This document shows positions 35,895-47,480 of a DNA stretch of 64,000 nt, in pieces; the first letter of the stretch is position 1, and every line of letters begins with the position of its first letter. Position numbers and translations under genes: made by a program. The notes under the pieces were generated by a model that saw nothing but the letters and a program-made list of their open reading frames with translations, ran no database searches and was not told the origin of the DNA. The stretch covers positions 4,484,174 through 4,548,173 of the forward strand of contig NW_022204507.1 of the NCBI RefSeq assembly GCF_008831285.2, written 5' to 3'. Origin of the DNA: Nymphaea colorata. Taxonomy: Eukaryota; Streptophyta; Magnoliopsida; Nymphaeales; Nymphaeaceae.

Positions 35895-36440
35895 GAACGA
35901 TGACTCTAGCCATTCAAGCCCCGTTTGATGCACAAGAAAAATATTGTACAAAGTGGTTTTTTTTCAAGTTTGTATGGATTTCCTCCGCAACATCAAACAA
36001 AGGGAATTTACCATGCATTTTTTAATGAATTCAGAAAAACTAGAGTCATAGATCTCAACTAACGCAGCTTATTTTTTCCCTCTTATAGGCGGCATTTTGG
36101 CCACTTGAAAGTACAATTAATACTAAGAAAAAAATTACGATAGCTATCTAGGATTTTTTTCCACAAAAAAATCTTCCTTTCTTACATTGAAAAAATTTTC
36201 CTTCCTGTGCATCAAACGTGACCTTAGAGTCACTCAACCATCTGACCAATGTCATTCATTTAAAGCATACAGATGGTTGAGAGAAAAACAATGAAAATAC
36301 CAAACGTGACCTTAGCTAATATTAGATAACGAAAATACCAATTGTCTTTTTCTCATTATTTTTTTCTTAGTCGTCCATAATGTTGGATTCGATGGTATGG
36401 AATAGATGGTTAGGTGACTCTAAAAAAGTAGAGTTGCTAT
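35895..36440. mobile_element. MITE host element with TGACTCTA ends, unit A
   Basis: The ends read GATGACTCTAGCCATT and, inverted at the right, the complement of GGTGACTCTAAAAAAG. A related element sits at 42055-42280 in unit B. (TA)n tracts abut it on both sides (35873-35889 and 36446-36497), a pattern known for MITEs that insert into TA microsatellites (Micron-type). It is interrupted by the nested MITE at 35919-36223. Confidence 0.6.
35919..36223. mobile_element. Nested MITE with GTTTGATGCACA ends
   Basis: Left end CCCCGTTTGATGCACAAGAA; right end is the reverse complement of GGTCACGTTTGATGCACAGG. The shared core GTTTGATGCACA is perfect. The host element in unit B (GACTCTAGCTATTTAGAGCC) lacks it, so the empty site is visible. 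It is about 305 bp and has no coding capacity. The target duplication is short and unclear (about 2-3 bp, TT/TA-like). Confidence 0.75.
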
Positions 36441-36442
36441 TT

Positions 36443-36445
<3 letters not shown>

Positions 36446-36497
<52 letters not shown>
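36446..36497. repeat. (TA)n microsatellite
   Basis: About 26 TA units directly right of the TGACTCTA MITE. Confidence 0.97.
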
Positions 36498-36498
<1 letters not shown>

Positions 36499-36789
36499 AA
36501 AATTGATTGAACCAACTTACTTATGAGAGTCATCCAACCCATTGTCACACACAATTGGGAGGAAAATAAGAAGAAATAATAGATCTTTTATCATCTAGTA
36601 TTAATTGTCACAATGGCTATTATAAAATTAATGATTGCATTCAACTTGCTAAGAATTGTAAAATTTAATTGTTTGATAACACCACAGCGGAATATTAATT
36701 TGTCAAACTCAAGCATCACTTGGGTCTTTTATTGAAAAAGAAAATGATTTATGATGATGTAGGTCAACTCTTATATTATCCTTAGAAAC

Positions 36790-37055
36790 TTAAAAAGGCT
36801 ATCGTGACCTCAAATTTTTTATCTCATAAACATAATCTCATATTTATGTTTAGCATTATCTCATACATTCATCTGTTATCTTATTATCTTATCTCATACA
36901 TTTGTCTATTACCTTATTATCTCATAAATCATGTGTTATCTCATAAACATTATCTCATTCGTATGTTTAACTTTATCAAATAATTCTTTCTGTTATCTCA
37001 TTATCTCATAAATCTTTTGTTATCTCATAAACATTATGTCATACTTATTGTTATT
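36790..37055 (-). repeat. TATCTCATAAA minisatellite (inverse of 22530-22905)
   Basis: Units such as TTATCTCATAAACATTATCT, ATTATCTCATACATTTGTCT and CATTATCTCATAAATC repeat irregularly. The reverse complement gives TATGAGATAATG, the unit of 22530-22905. Confidence 0.85.
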
Positions 37056-38390
37056 TCGCGCACATGCATATGTAATGTTTGGACATAAAAGTAAATGTGC
37101 ATATTGATAGTAGGGTCCACATCCGGCATATGCTTGTTGCATACACAGGAATAGTGTACAGAAGTTGCTCTCGAAAAAGACCCATTTCAAGATATGTTTT
37201 TTGTGATATCCAGTGGACTTGTCAATGTGCAAACTCTTTAAAAAATATATAGAAATCTTGCTACTGGTATGAATGAGTACATGGTTCATTTAGGCAGTTT
37301 CATTATATGCCATGGTTTGCTAGTTTTTTAACTTATTTTTTAAATTTTTTATCACGTCCACCAAACCATCACATCAGAATATTCTAGCTACAGGCATTAG
37401 CTCCTTATACAAGTGGAGTTCAGTTCACGTAACATTTTTATATTGTAATATGTTTAGGGGACCATATATATATTCCCGATGGACTTGTGCATGTGCTGAT
37501 GATGGTTAGATTAATCTCTATATTGGCAGTGTTTTATAAAGAATCCAAAGACTTTGAAGTCAATCATAGAGAGCTAATCCTTTGACTGAGTATATTAACA
37601 TAGGTGAAGCTAACTAATATTTTGATACAGTAAGCAGAATCAGTTCCTGCAAAACCAAAGGCTTTTGAAAAAAATCCATAACCACAAGAATGTCCAGATT
37701 GGTCGATCACCGACTTTTCTTCCACCTCTGGCTTTCTCAAGGTTTCTGCATGCATGTTTTTAATCCAGATCAAGGCTCTATTTCCTCAGTGCAGAAAGAC
37801 GTACCTCCAGTATAAGCCCAGGCAACTAGGTTCTTAGTTTTTAGGTCCTTTTCTACATGATGATTTTCAAATTCTTAAGGCGGCGCTTGATGGCCCCAGG
37901 ATTTTCAATGTTCTAGGATTTTAATTTCAGAATAATAATTTTAGAGTCAGTGAAAGAAAATTATTATTTCCTATTCAGAATTCAAGTAGAGTTTGGTGGA
38001 AGAAGACTTTAATGCCTATAATATTTGGACATTGTTTGTTAGGCATAAGGAAAAAAATTTGCAACAGTTGAAATATTTTAATAACCATTTCGAGAAATTT
38101 ATAAAAAGCTATGGAGCATTAGCCTTGATATTTTTTTATAAAGGAGTATGTTTATTTCCAAAATGTCTGAAATATCCGAAAGCGCTGATATGATAATCTT
38201 TATGATTATTTCTGGTCATTTTGAAAATCTTTGACAAGTTCAGGTGCCCTTAAGATGTTTGATGCCATAATTGGCAAATCCATATCTGTTGTTGTACAGC
38301 TCCCTGCAATGGATAATACGAAATATGAAATTCCAAAACTTTTGGAAGCAGAAGTGCAATTAAGCAAAACAAGCATGAAGTTTTACACAC

Positions 38391-38452
38391 ATCATCCCAA
38401 CTATGTTGCATTCTTATCCTAACGTCACCTGCATGCTTTACCGCTCCTCCCC
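38391..38452 (-). pseudogene. Exon Y of the T2 module, unit B
   Basis: It ends …GDVRIRMQHSWDD before a GTGTGT donor. The upstream piece (about 38490-38620) reads EYFTRGRFDCYMGLKNGCP, then RDFLLLLNVSAELIDLK and a stop. This is the best preserved version of that piece. Downstream, CCATTGCAG is followed by GAVQQQIW and then a disordered frame. Confidence 0.4.
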
Positions 38453-38648
38453 CTGTTCAAAAAAAATAAAAGAAGCAAATAACCAAGTATTATTTCAAGT
38501 CAATAAGTTCTGCGGAAACATTGAGTAACAGCAGAAAATCTCGTGGGCAGCCGTTTTTTAGCCCCATGTAGCAATCAAAGCGGCCTCTTGTGAAATACTC
38601 ATGCTCAACCTGAATTGTTTGGTTTCTGATCAACCAAGTGGAGATCAA

Positions 38649-38838
38649 TCGAGTCTTCGGATCAGTGATGGCTTGGGAGCAAGAATGGATGCCTCTGAGA
38701 AGGCTATCCAAGACGTGGCGGATGAATTCCATTGGACAGCGACACAAAGAGCGCCCATTTGGGAAGGCCCAGATCAAAAAGATTGTTGCTGAGCAAACTG
38801 TCCTAAAGAGGGCAGTGGCTAGTGGGGCGACTAGTTAA
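38649..38838. other. 190-base insert in unit B with flanking near-direct repeat
   Basis: Compared with unit A, this stretch is extra. It is bounded by GGAGATCAA (38640-38648) and GGAGATAAA (38839-38847). It is unusually GC-balanced and open in two plus-strand frames (for example RPFGKAQIKKIVAEQTVLKR to a TAA) and on the minus strand (MEFIRHVLDSLLRGIHS). The source is not recognised. It may be a fragment of coding DNA captured as filler during repair. Confidence 0.5.
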
Positions 38839-39498
38839 GGAGATAAATACAGTTATTTGAGTCGATTTTTTCTCTCTTCACTTGCCTAGAAAATTCAATA
38901 TAAGCTACTTCAACTTATTAAGCATGGCTAGTTGTCTCCTTGATTTGGTTGTTCACACTAAGATCCTCAGGCTATATATTGAGAAATCTACACTGATATT
39001 TCTACCATTCATCTTTGCATTATAAGTGAACTGTGCTCATGATATGTGCTCTCTTTCAAACCTCGAGTTTTGGGTAATCCAGTTAGATTGTTAGTTCATC
39101 TTCTCCATCTCTAAGAGCCCTGTCCAGAGAAACCCTACATGATGCAGGAAAGGCAGAAATTATTACAATTTGCAAGATGAAGTGTTAAAGCAGGAGAGGT
39201 GCGTTGGGAGAATTCAGATTAATGACATGCTTACGTGCCATGAGGAAGATCTAGGATCGGTGTCTGCGCCCTCCTGTTTTGGATTCTTACATTTAATTCT
39301 GAAGTCTTTTTGAAGAAAGCTAATGTCCTCCAACGTCTCTATAGAGCTTGGTCTGTTAGAATCTGAATCCACAAGCTCGGAAACGTTAGGAAAATTGGGC
39401 GTATATACACATATCAGATGGTTAATTAAACTCCATATGAAATAGCTAAATAGGGATTTAACTATTCATTTGGCTGCCGAGTCAGCCTAAAAACTAGG

Positions 39499-40025
39499 CC
39501 CTAACATGGTGCAGTGGGTAGGTAAAACCTTTGTTTAAAATTTTATCTTTGACTGTGTGCCCAAGAGGGGTTTAGGTAAAACTTTTCCACTCCTCTTTGA
39601 ACGGGAAAAAGTTTTGCCTAAGACCTAACAGTAAGCGAACCTGTAAATATTTTTCCCAAGATGCAAAAGTCCTGCTTCATTTGAGAGAACGTTAGGAAAC
39701 AATGAGCAAGAGCAACCCACCACATACGACAAAAACTTTTTCTTGGGATAAAAAATTTCCTAGATATCAAATAGAGCATTAGATGTTCTAAGGGATACGT
39801 ACATGGCTTAATTTCCAAAAGCGATTTCATAAAAATAAAACGAGGCAGAGTGAATATTGAAATTATGTTACTGGTGCAGAAGTTGGAACCACATTTAGAC
39901 TTGTCGCCCACTGGATCCATAGTCATCTTTTAAATCTGGTAATTTCTATCTAGCTTTAGGAAATAAAAACAAATTTACAACCTTTTTTGTAAATTGTATC
40001 GATTGGGAAGATTATGAAGAAAGTA
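39499..40025. mobile_element. About 530-base insert in unit B, possibly tRNA-derived SINE-like at its left end
   Basis: Absent from unit A (AAAACTATGAGTC versus AAAACTAGGCCC). The left end includes ATGGTGCAGTGGGTAGG, which resembles a Pol III A-box region. I found no convincing B-box at the right distance, and no target duplication. The rest is unassigned. Confidence 0.25.
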
Positions 40026-41475
40026 TAATTTTAATCAAAACATGGATTGGCTTTGGAGTTTTCAAATTTCATTTCTTTTTTCTTTTTGCCGCTGGACTAC
40101 CTAAACTATAAACTTCTGCACTGAGTGCAAAACGTTCGACTTCCTATGTATGTATGCTCTATTTGTAATTAATCGGATAGATGAGAAATTAAATTAAGCT
40201 GATTATTTTACAAAACAAATCATCACAAGGTCTAGATATCTAAGCTAATATTTCTTCTTCCTCTTTATGTGGCTAAGGCCTTTCTCTCCTTTTCTCGGAT
40301 GACAGGTGTTTTATTCGAAGAGAAATATGATCGGATCTACCAAATGTTCTATAAATATCCTGAAATTCTTTCATATTACAACAACAGTTAATAAATTTCC
40401 TTATAGCCATCCTTTCCATGTCATGGCATCATTATTTTGCTTATGCTAGTTGAGTTTCTAGTTGTTTCAAATTTTTCCAAGGCCGAATGGGCCATCTATA
40501 TGTAGGATTGTTAACTTAAATGCCCATTTGACAAAAGAAACAGTTTGTAACTATTTTATAAATATGCCCAAAAAAATTCTAGACAAACTTATGAAACATT
40601 CCAGCAAATGTGTTTCATAAATCTGTCCCAATCTTTAAAACATATTAATAGAATAGTTTACAAATTGTTTTCATTGCCAAACAGCCTGATATTAAGAGTT
40701 GCATATTTTTCATGTCTTGTTTCAACTGTTTTGGATACAGAAGAATCAAGTACCCCTTTCTTGCATGGCGAATTAAGGAGACTCATAAATTGTTTATAGC
40801 TTAAAGGTAGACGATACAAGTGAAATCACCAGGCCGGCTGGGGGTGGAACAGGAGAGAGCGGAGGGATTCTATCGTGTTTTCTTTAGTCCAGCCTAATTG
40901 GGTCCGAATTGGTTCTACTTTGGAGTTGATTTTGCAGTGTGTACTTGGAGATCGATCAGCTCAAAATTGGGTTCAAGTAACTTTAAATCCTATATTTACT
41001 GTAAAATGGCTCAGAATTTCACTCTGATCAAATCTAGACTTAGGTCTATAACCATCTTAGACACCCGAATCCAGTTAACAACTGGATCTTATTTTTCTCT
41101 CATGCACCAGTTTAAACTATGATCTAACCTTGGGCTTGACCCGCCATGGAGAGGGGCTTCGTTAGTTACTGGTCTGGACTATGTCGAGAACTCGATCCTT
41201 GGGCCCAATAAACCTGGGTGTTGCCCAATCTATTTAATAATGAAGCTGGTCAGCGAGGGCGGGGGCTGTGTTACGGACTCAAGATGGTTAGAATATTTAA
41301 CTATGAAAAATTATCATCCGTAATTGAGGTAGATTAATTAATGTTTCTAAACTTGTTTAATTCGTCCTTAAATTCAAGGATTTTTCTTTTGGTATTCATA
41401 GAAATTGATTTGTACTTTTAAACTACCTTCTAAGAAGGTGTCCATGCCACTACAAGGGGTGGATCGTTGTGGTTT

Positions 41476-41506
<31 letters not shown>

Positions 41507-41901
41507 GTATATGAATGATCGATAGGTGCTAGGCCATTTGGGTAAATTATAAAAGCCAAGCCTCTTAAATTTGTGTTAAACAGTGTTTTACACAAAAAAT
41601 GAACCATCTAGTGTCTTTATAAACACTAGTTTAATGTAAATCATGCTTTAGTTCAGACTTTCTTTTTTAAAATTAAACTTTTCATTACCAAAATTTTGAT
41701 GTTATAAGAGTTTCATTTTTTATGATTAAGAAAACATTACTTAAGCAAGAAAAAAATAACTTAATATTTGTTGCTCACAAAATTATTGTTTAAGATCATA
41801 TTTATAAGGTGAGATTGTGAAAACAAATATTTTAATAATTAATTTTGATGGGTTTGTTTTTTCCCTCTTACCCAAGTGGTCTTGTTTCTGCCAACTTCTA
41901 T

Positions 41902-42033
<132 letters not shown>

Positions 42034-42054
42034 GTGACGGTTCATCTACTGTAA

Positions 42055-42280
42055 ATGGTGACTCTAGCTATTTAGAGCCACCCAGCCATGTAACCAAGGC
42101 CGTCCATCTAATACAGATGTGGTTGAGAAAAAAACATGGAAAAAAAAGCTGGAAACTAATATTAAATGAACAAAAGTCAATCACCATTTTTTCATTGTTT
42201 TTATCTTAACCATCTATCATAATAGATCGAACGGCACTGCTTAAATGAGGATGACTCTAAAAACTCAGTCACCATTCTCC
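42055..42280. mobile_element. TGACTCTA MITE, unit B (empty of the nested element)
   Basis: Begins GGTGACTCTAGCTATTTAGA; the right end contains GATGACTCTAAAAACTCAGT + CACC. It is flanked left by (TA)n(GA)n and right by (CT)n(TA)n (42284-42366), like its unit-A relative. Confidence 0.6.
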
Positions 42281-42283
42281 CTC

Positions 42284-42314
42284 CCCCTCCCTCCCTCTCT
42301 CTCTCTCTCTCTCT

Positions 42315-42366
<52 letters not shown>
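42284..42366. repeat. (CT)n(TA)n compound microsatellite
   Basis: CTCTCT run passing into about 23 TA units. Confidence 0.95.
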
Positions 42367-42369
42367 CCA

Positions 42370-43140
42370 TTAGAAAATTGGCATTTTCATGGAAACAATG
42401 CACGTTTTGTTCTTGAAACCCAAACAAAAGGGTGATCACTTACCACAACTGGTTACGTGCACAGTGCACAGTCTTTTAAAAAAAGTCAAGTATATCTTGG
42501 CCCACTTGTACTGGGCCCCTTGCCCACATTTAGGAGTAATTGGTCATGCGCAGTAGCCTATGCTCAATGCATTTGTGCACAGGTTTGTGCATATAACCAG
42601 ATTTGCTTGCTTACCTACATAAGTCCTGGTGCTGCGTGGGGCACCACTTCTGGGATAGTGAATAACTACAGAAGGATCTTGCCCACAGATGTCATCACTG
42701 GGATTGAAATTGGCAGCAACTGCAAAACAAATCCGCAAAAGTATTTGAACCCACCACTATCGAGAGATACAGAATATTCACAAGGTGAAATAGTGATGGC
42801 AAAGGTGATGAAGATATAGTAGTAGCTAGCTAGAGGCCAGTGACATGGAATAGAGTGGTTAGACAGATGATACCTGTTAACTCCACCACCTGCGCATTGT
42901 TATGATCCCTGTTCAATATTTGCGAGCCTAAAATCCCGTCTAGCCAGCTGCTGTCTCTTCAACCACAGCAGTTTGTGTTGTGTTTTGTGCACGTTTATAT
43001 ATAGACATGTAAAGCTAGCCCTAAACTGCTTTGCACGTTTAAGTCAATACCACAAAAAATGCAGGCACTTTCATGTCAAGGGGCCTTTGCTTTGACACTG
43101 TCAAGGAGGCCACCTATCAAGAGAAATAAGCATGGCCATA
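42370..43140. other. Intergenic stretch in unit B, no recognised gene
   Basis: A 120-codon plus frame at 42457-42819 has no family resemblance and unremarkable composition, and a 64-codon frame opposes it. I do not call either a gene. There is no counterpart in unit A. Confidence 0.4.
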
Positions 43141-43143
43141 CCT

Positions 43144-43187
<44 letters not shown>
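43144..43187. repeat. (TA)n microsatellite
   Basis: About 21 TA units. Confidence 0.95.
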
Positions 43188-43189
<2 letters not shown>

Positions 43190-43980
43190 GTTGTTAGAGA
43201 TATATAAAATTATCATTTCAATCATCCTACTCAATATATACGCAACTCTTTCTCAATAGCTATAGTGTACTTGGTTAGGTTAAAGACCTATAAAGAGGCA
43301 AGTCTCTAGTTCGATTCACATGAGCATCATGCCCTCATGCCTTAAGTAGTTGGGTGCAGTACCTAAAGTTTAAGGCTGCTCCCTTGCTATCGCTGGTACG
43401 GACACAGATTCAGACCTTAGAGTTTGAAAGAATGGTGAGAAGCTTTGGACTTCTTTTCGTGAGGTAAGTGGTTAAGTTTTTGCTCACCTGAAAATATGCA
43501 TATTACTCCATATATATCTATATATATCGATTGTTTGAATTGCCCTTCTCAAATATGCCAAATCGACTTTTGTGACCAACAAATTCGCCGCCTGTAAGTT
43601 CATGTTGGTTTTTTGTTTATTATTTAAAACGTTATTTCCTTTTATTTAATTTCTTATTCATTTAAACCTTTTTCTGACTCACAAAATGAAGCGATTGAAT
43701 GAGAAGCCTGACCGATTCTAATCTTTTTTTATCGTTTTCCACCTCGAAATGTGAACACTTAATTAAATGCGTTGCAGACCCACATAACGACGAACGGGTA
43801 GGATTGGTGCGCCTCGCAACCCGAAAATCCCCACTAAAAATCCCCACCTGTTCCACAAGCATAGAAGAATGCTGATGTGTTAGCAGTACTGGTTGAATTC
43901 GAATTGCTTTTACAACTGCTAAATTCTTCTCAATCTTTATGACGGCCGAACGCCTCCGCAAAAAAAAAAGTCATAGAGAT

Positions 43981-44183
43981 CAAGGGTAGAGCCAGGAATT
44001 TTCTGTCGCAGGACCCAAATTATAGTTTCAAAATTTTAACAAGAGCCGAAATAAAAATTTTCTAATTTTTTATATATATTAAACTAAAATTTTTTAGATT
44101 ACATATAAATTTTTAAAGTTTTAATTTTTAAAATCTGAAGAGGGGCCAAGGCCCATGCGGGTTCCCCTTCCCTCCATCCCCTG
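43981..44183. mobile_element. hAT-like MITE (CAGGGG…GAG ends)
   Basis: Left end CAAGGGTAGAGCCAGGAATT; right end CCTCCATCCCCTG, whose complement is CAGGGGATGGAGG. The interior carries GGGGCCAAGGCCCATG, typical of this plant family. Flanking 8-mers ATAGAGAT and ACAGAAGC match only partly, so the insertion is old. It has no coding capacity. A related left end lies at 63922. Confidence 0.6.
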
Positions 44184-45309
44184 ACAGAAGCCTACCATTT
44201 TAGTAGCATAATTCCTAATTAATTACATGACGAGCAGATTGGGGGGAACAAATATGACAAAATTAATGTTCAAACATTTAAAACTAGAAAACTTCATTTT
44301 GATTGGTAAATGAAAAGAAGTCATATCGACAGCAGCTATTTTAAAATATATGATTGGATTCAATCCGTCAAGAATGATGTAATTTACTTGACGAAATATT
44401 CGTCAAACCCAAGCCTCGGTTGGGCCTTTTACCTGAAAAAACAAAAGCTTTATCATGATTGTGTAGGCATTTTCTTTCTATGTCATGGTTCGCTAGTTTT
44501 TAATGTAATTTTTGTTTTCTCATTACATGTCAACCAGTCCATATCATATCTCAAAATCTTACTAGTTACATGCCGGCACTAGCACTTAGTTTATTTTACC
44601 CACACGTAGAGTTCAGGTGATCTAACGTTTTAATATTGTAATCTTTTTCGAGGCCCATATCCACACGATAGAGATCATGGTATGCCAACTAGAATAATAA
44701 TCTCTCCCTTGGCAGTGTTTCATATTGGAAAACTAATTAAACACCAAGTGACTTGTTCTCTGCTTGTTTCTCCCAAGTGGGATGAACAATATCAACAACT
44801 AAGATTCCAGAGATGAGTTTAATCATGAAGTTAATCATTTTACTGGGAATGTCATGAATATGAAGCTAAGTAGTATATTTTGCAAGTGATAGCAGGAATG
44901 AGTTTGGATTATTGCACATTCCCGCAAAAGTAATGGCTTTTGGAAAAATCCATAATCGCAGGCTTGTTCAGAGGCTGTAAACCTTGTTTTCCATTGCATG
45001 AATATTTTTTAAAGAATAAAAAAATAATATATCCAAAAGTCAAAGATTATTGCACATTTTGTAATTGATGGTAGAATCTATCAAGCTTATAATGGTTCAA
45101 GGGTACATGTTACCTCTTGGCTGGAAAGTACAATCTTTATAGCTATATATTTATCCTCTATACTCTGTACTACCATTATTTAATGGACACAACAAATAAC
45201 TAGATATATCATTACACATTCTATGTCACCAGATAAAAATGCAGAACATTGAACAAATCCTTGAGCATGTAAAGACACAATGAACTTTGAAAATTCAGAT
45301 AGTTTCAAA

Positions 45310-47050
45310 AGATTTAATATGAAATTTGAGCAGCACTTGTTCGTAGAAAATTTGAAACTCGGATATCATAAGTGGCATCCAAAATGGATCCAACGACAAA
45401 GCAAGAGAGAACATGGGCTCTCTCGACTCTTCTAAAGAGTCGGTGATGAACCACTATAATTTCCCCCTCATTACTGTGTTTTATAACACCTACCACTCTT
45501 CTGAACTTGGTGAATGTCTGCGCTAGCTGCCCCTTCATGAATATATCAGCAACCGATCTTCTAAAGCAATTTATAACAACTATATCTCTCTTCTGAGCAT
45601 TTTTTCTCTGATAAATTGATGTTGCACTTTGTCCAAGAAAAGAAGACATGATTTTCTCAATCTAGTATTACCTTCAGTATCTCAGTAGAGTACCACTGCA
45701 TAATCTACATCTTGTTCAATGTCTTCCAACAATTGCATCAGTTAGACACATTTTTGTACTGCTTGAGATGCTGTTACATTATATACTCAGTTTCTGTTGT
45801 AGATAGTGAAACTGTTGGTTGTCTTTCACTATACTATGAAACTGTCTCACTTCCAAGACTGAACGTCTGTTTAGTATACAAGCCAACAAAATCTCAAACA
45901 TCAACTGATCCGCTTTTGTAGAGTATACCATAGTTAGTAGTTCCTTTAACATAATTTAATATTGTTCTTGCTGCTTCTAAATGCAGCTCCCTTGAAGTCT
46001 GCATGAATCTACTCACAACACTAACTATATATGCCATGTATGGTCTTGACAAGGTTATGTATATTGAGTTTCGAACCAGTTGCTGGTACATAGTGACGTC
46101 TTGTAGCTTATCTTCATCAATTCTGACTTAATACTTATCTCAATTGGTTTTGAGATAGGTTTGCAATCAAGCATATCATACTTACAAAGTAAGTTACCAA
46201 CATATTTCATTTTTACTTAAAAATAGTACTTTAGATCGATAATCAATTTCTAATCCAAGGAAATGTCATAACTCTCCCCCACCTCATTCATTTCAAATCT
46301 CACTATGAGATGTTCATAAATGAGATTAATGTCTTCCTTATCATCTTCAATAATTAAATCATCAACGTAAATTAACACAATATTAATCTTTGTACCTTTT
46401 GTCTTGACGAAGAGACTGAAATATGCTAAAGCAACTTGGAATTTGTTAAACACTAAGAATTCAGCTATGTTTCTATACCATGCTATAAGTGCTTGTCTTC
46501 TTCAATTTGTAGACATAGTCTGGCTTATCTATAGATCTAAATCTTTTAACTTGTTCCATATAAATTTTATGGTCAAATTCTCTATACAAAAAGGCATTCT
46601 TCTCATCCACCTGCCTTAGCTTTAATACTTGGTTGCAACGACAACTATCAACACATGTACATATGTGATCTTAGCAACAGGACTAAAAGTCTCTTAAAAG
46701 TCAATACCATACTAATATGAAAATCCTCTCATGATCAGACGACCCATCTATCAATCGAGTCATTTGCCTTCCATGTTATTTGTAAACCTACTTGCAGGTA
46801 ATGGGTTTTACTCTAGCAGCTTCAGTACAAGCTCCTCGGTAGGGTTTGCATCACTACCTTCATCTTGTTTTTTATTGCAGCTTGCCATTTGTCAACACAT
46901 TTTGTTTCTTCAAAAGAAGCTAGCTCGATCTTCAACAAGATGATATAATCTGCATCAACATACTTGGAATTTGGTTTTTGGATTCTTGTTGATCGTCTTA
47001 ATGTTGTAGGTGCTTCTTCTTTCTCTTTCTCTCTCTTTACTTGGCCTTTG
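45310..47050 (-). pseudogene. Ty1/copia polymerase remnant (RT + RNase H)
   Basis: In minus-strand order, the following copia motifs appear. At about 46950-46780 is SFEETKCVDKWQAAIKNKM…PITCKWVYK, the start of RVT_2. At about 46600-46520 is a K.DKPDYVYKLKK stretch (copia: LVCRLKKALYGL). At 46453-46250 is FVKTKGTKINIVLIYVDDLI, with the catalytic YVDD at 46358-46369. At 46091-45894 is YQQLVRNSIYITLSRPYMAY then VVSRFMQTSRELHLEAARTI. Finally SVADIFMKGQLAQTFTKFRR at about 45550-45490 is the RNase H tail, followed by GAGGGGGAAAT, a possible polypurine tract. Several stops and shifts separate the pieces. Gag, protease and integrase are not seen. Confidence 0.9.
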
Positions 47051-47189
47051 TTGGTATATTATGTTTGGATGTGAGGGGGAAAGGCAGCACACTAGGGATC
47101 ACAGCAAGAGAATTCCATGATCAACAGACATTGGCATTTTCCCTCTCTCCAATGCATCATCTAAGTGTTAAGTTGGTCGGAAATTGGAC

Positions 47190-47480
47190 CTACAACTCAC
47201 GGTGCCGGTGAATTATAGAACCCTAGAAGAAATGACAGACAAATTCAAGCATAGGAGAGAGAAAAAGGAAAAAATGAAAAAAAGAGAGATGAGAACCGAA
47301 AGACATGGGATTTTATACTGTCTTAAATGAATTAAGAAATCACCCCAAAGAACTTGGAGACTTCTACAATAGAGTACCTTGCCATTTTTATAAGACAAAC
47401 AGGTCCAACAAGGTGGACCCATTCATCCTAAACAGTGGCCACCAAGTCTGAAGCAAATCTAGTGATACGTTTTGGTGTAT
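47190..47480 (-). promoter_or_regulatory. TATA-containing promoter-like or LTR-like stretch
   Basis: The minus strand carries CAGTATAAAATCCCATG (plus about 47305-47325) followed by a CT-rich leader, as in an LTR or gene promoter. It lies just upstream of the copia polymerase remnant, so a degenerate 5' LTR is plausible. No primer-binding site or TG…CA ends were established. Confidence 0.3.

Larger units (their letters stand above)
32765..38250 (+). repeat. Tandem duplication T2, unit A
   Basis: Unit A aligns in order with unit B: 32765-33240 to 38287-38650 and 38846-38940; 33240-33720 to 38935-39470; 33720-35180 to 40020-41540 after an insertion in B; 35180-35300 to about 41600-41710; MITE 35895-36440 to 42055-42280; 36600-37500 to 44290-44700; and the 37640-37700 region to about 44900-44960. 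Unit A is the more compact copy. Confidence 0.8.

Noticed and set aside
36790-37055. CRISPR-like array
   Set aside because: Units are irregular, lack constant repeats with unique spacers, and the DNA is plant nuclear.
42457-42819. 120-codon plus frame
   Set aside because: No recognisable features, no counterpart in the duplicated unit, and opposite-strand frames are equally open.
43258-43350. Functional tRNA gene
   Set aside because: A B-box-like string is present, but no acceptor stem or anticodon arm could be paired.
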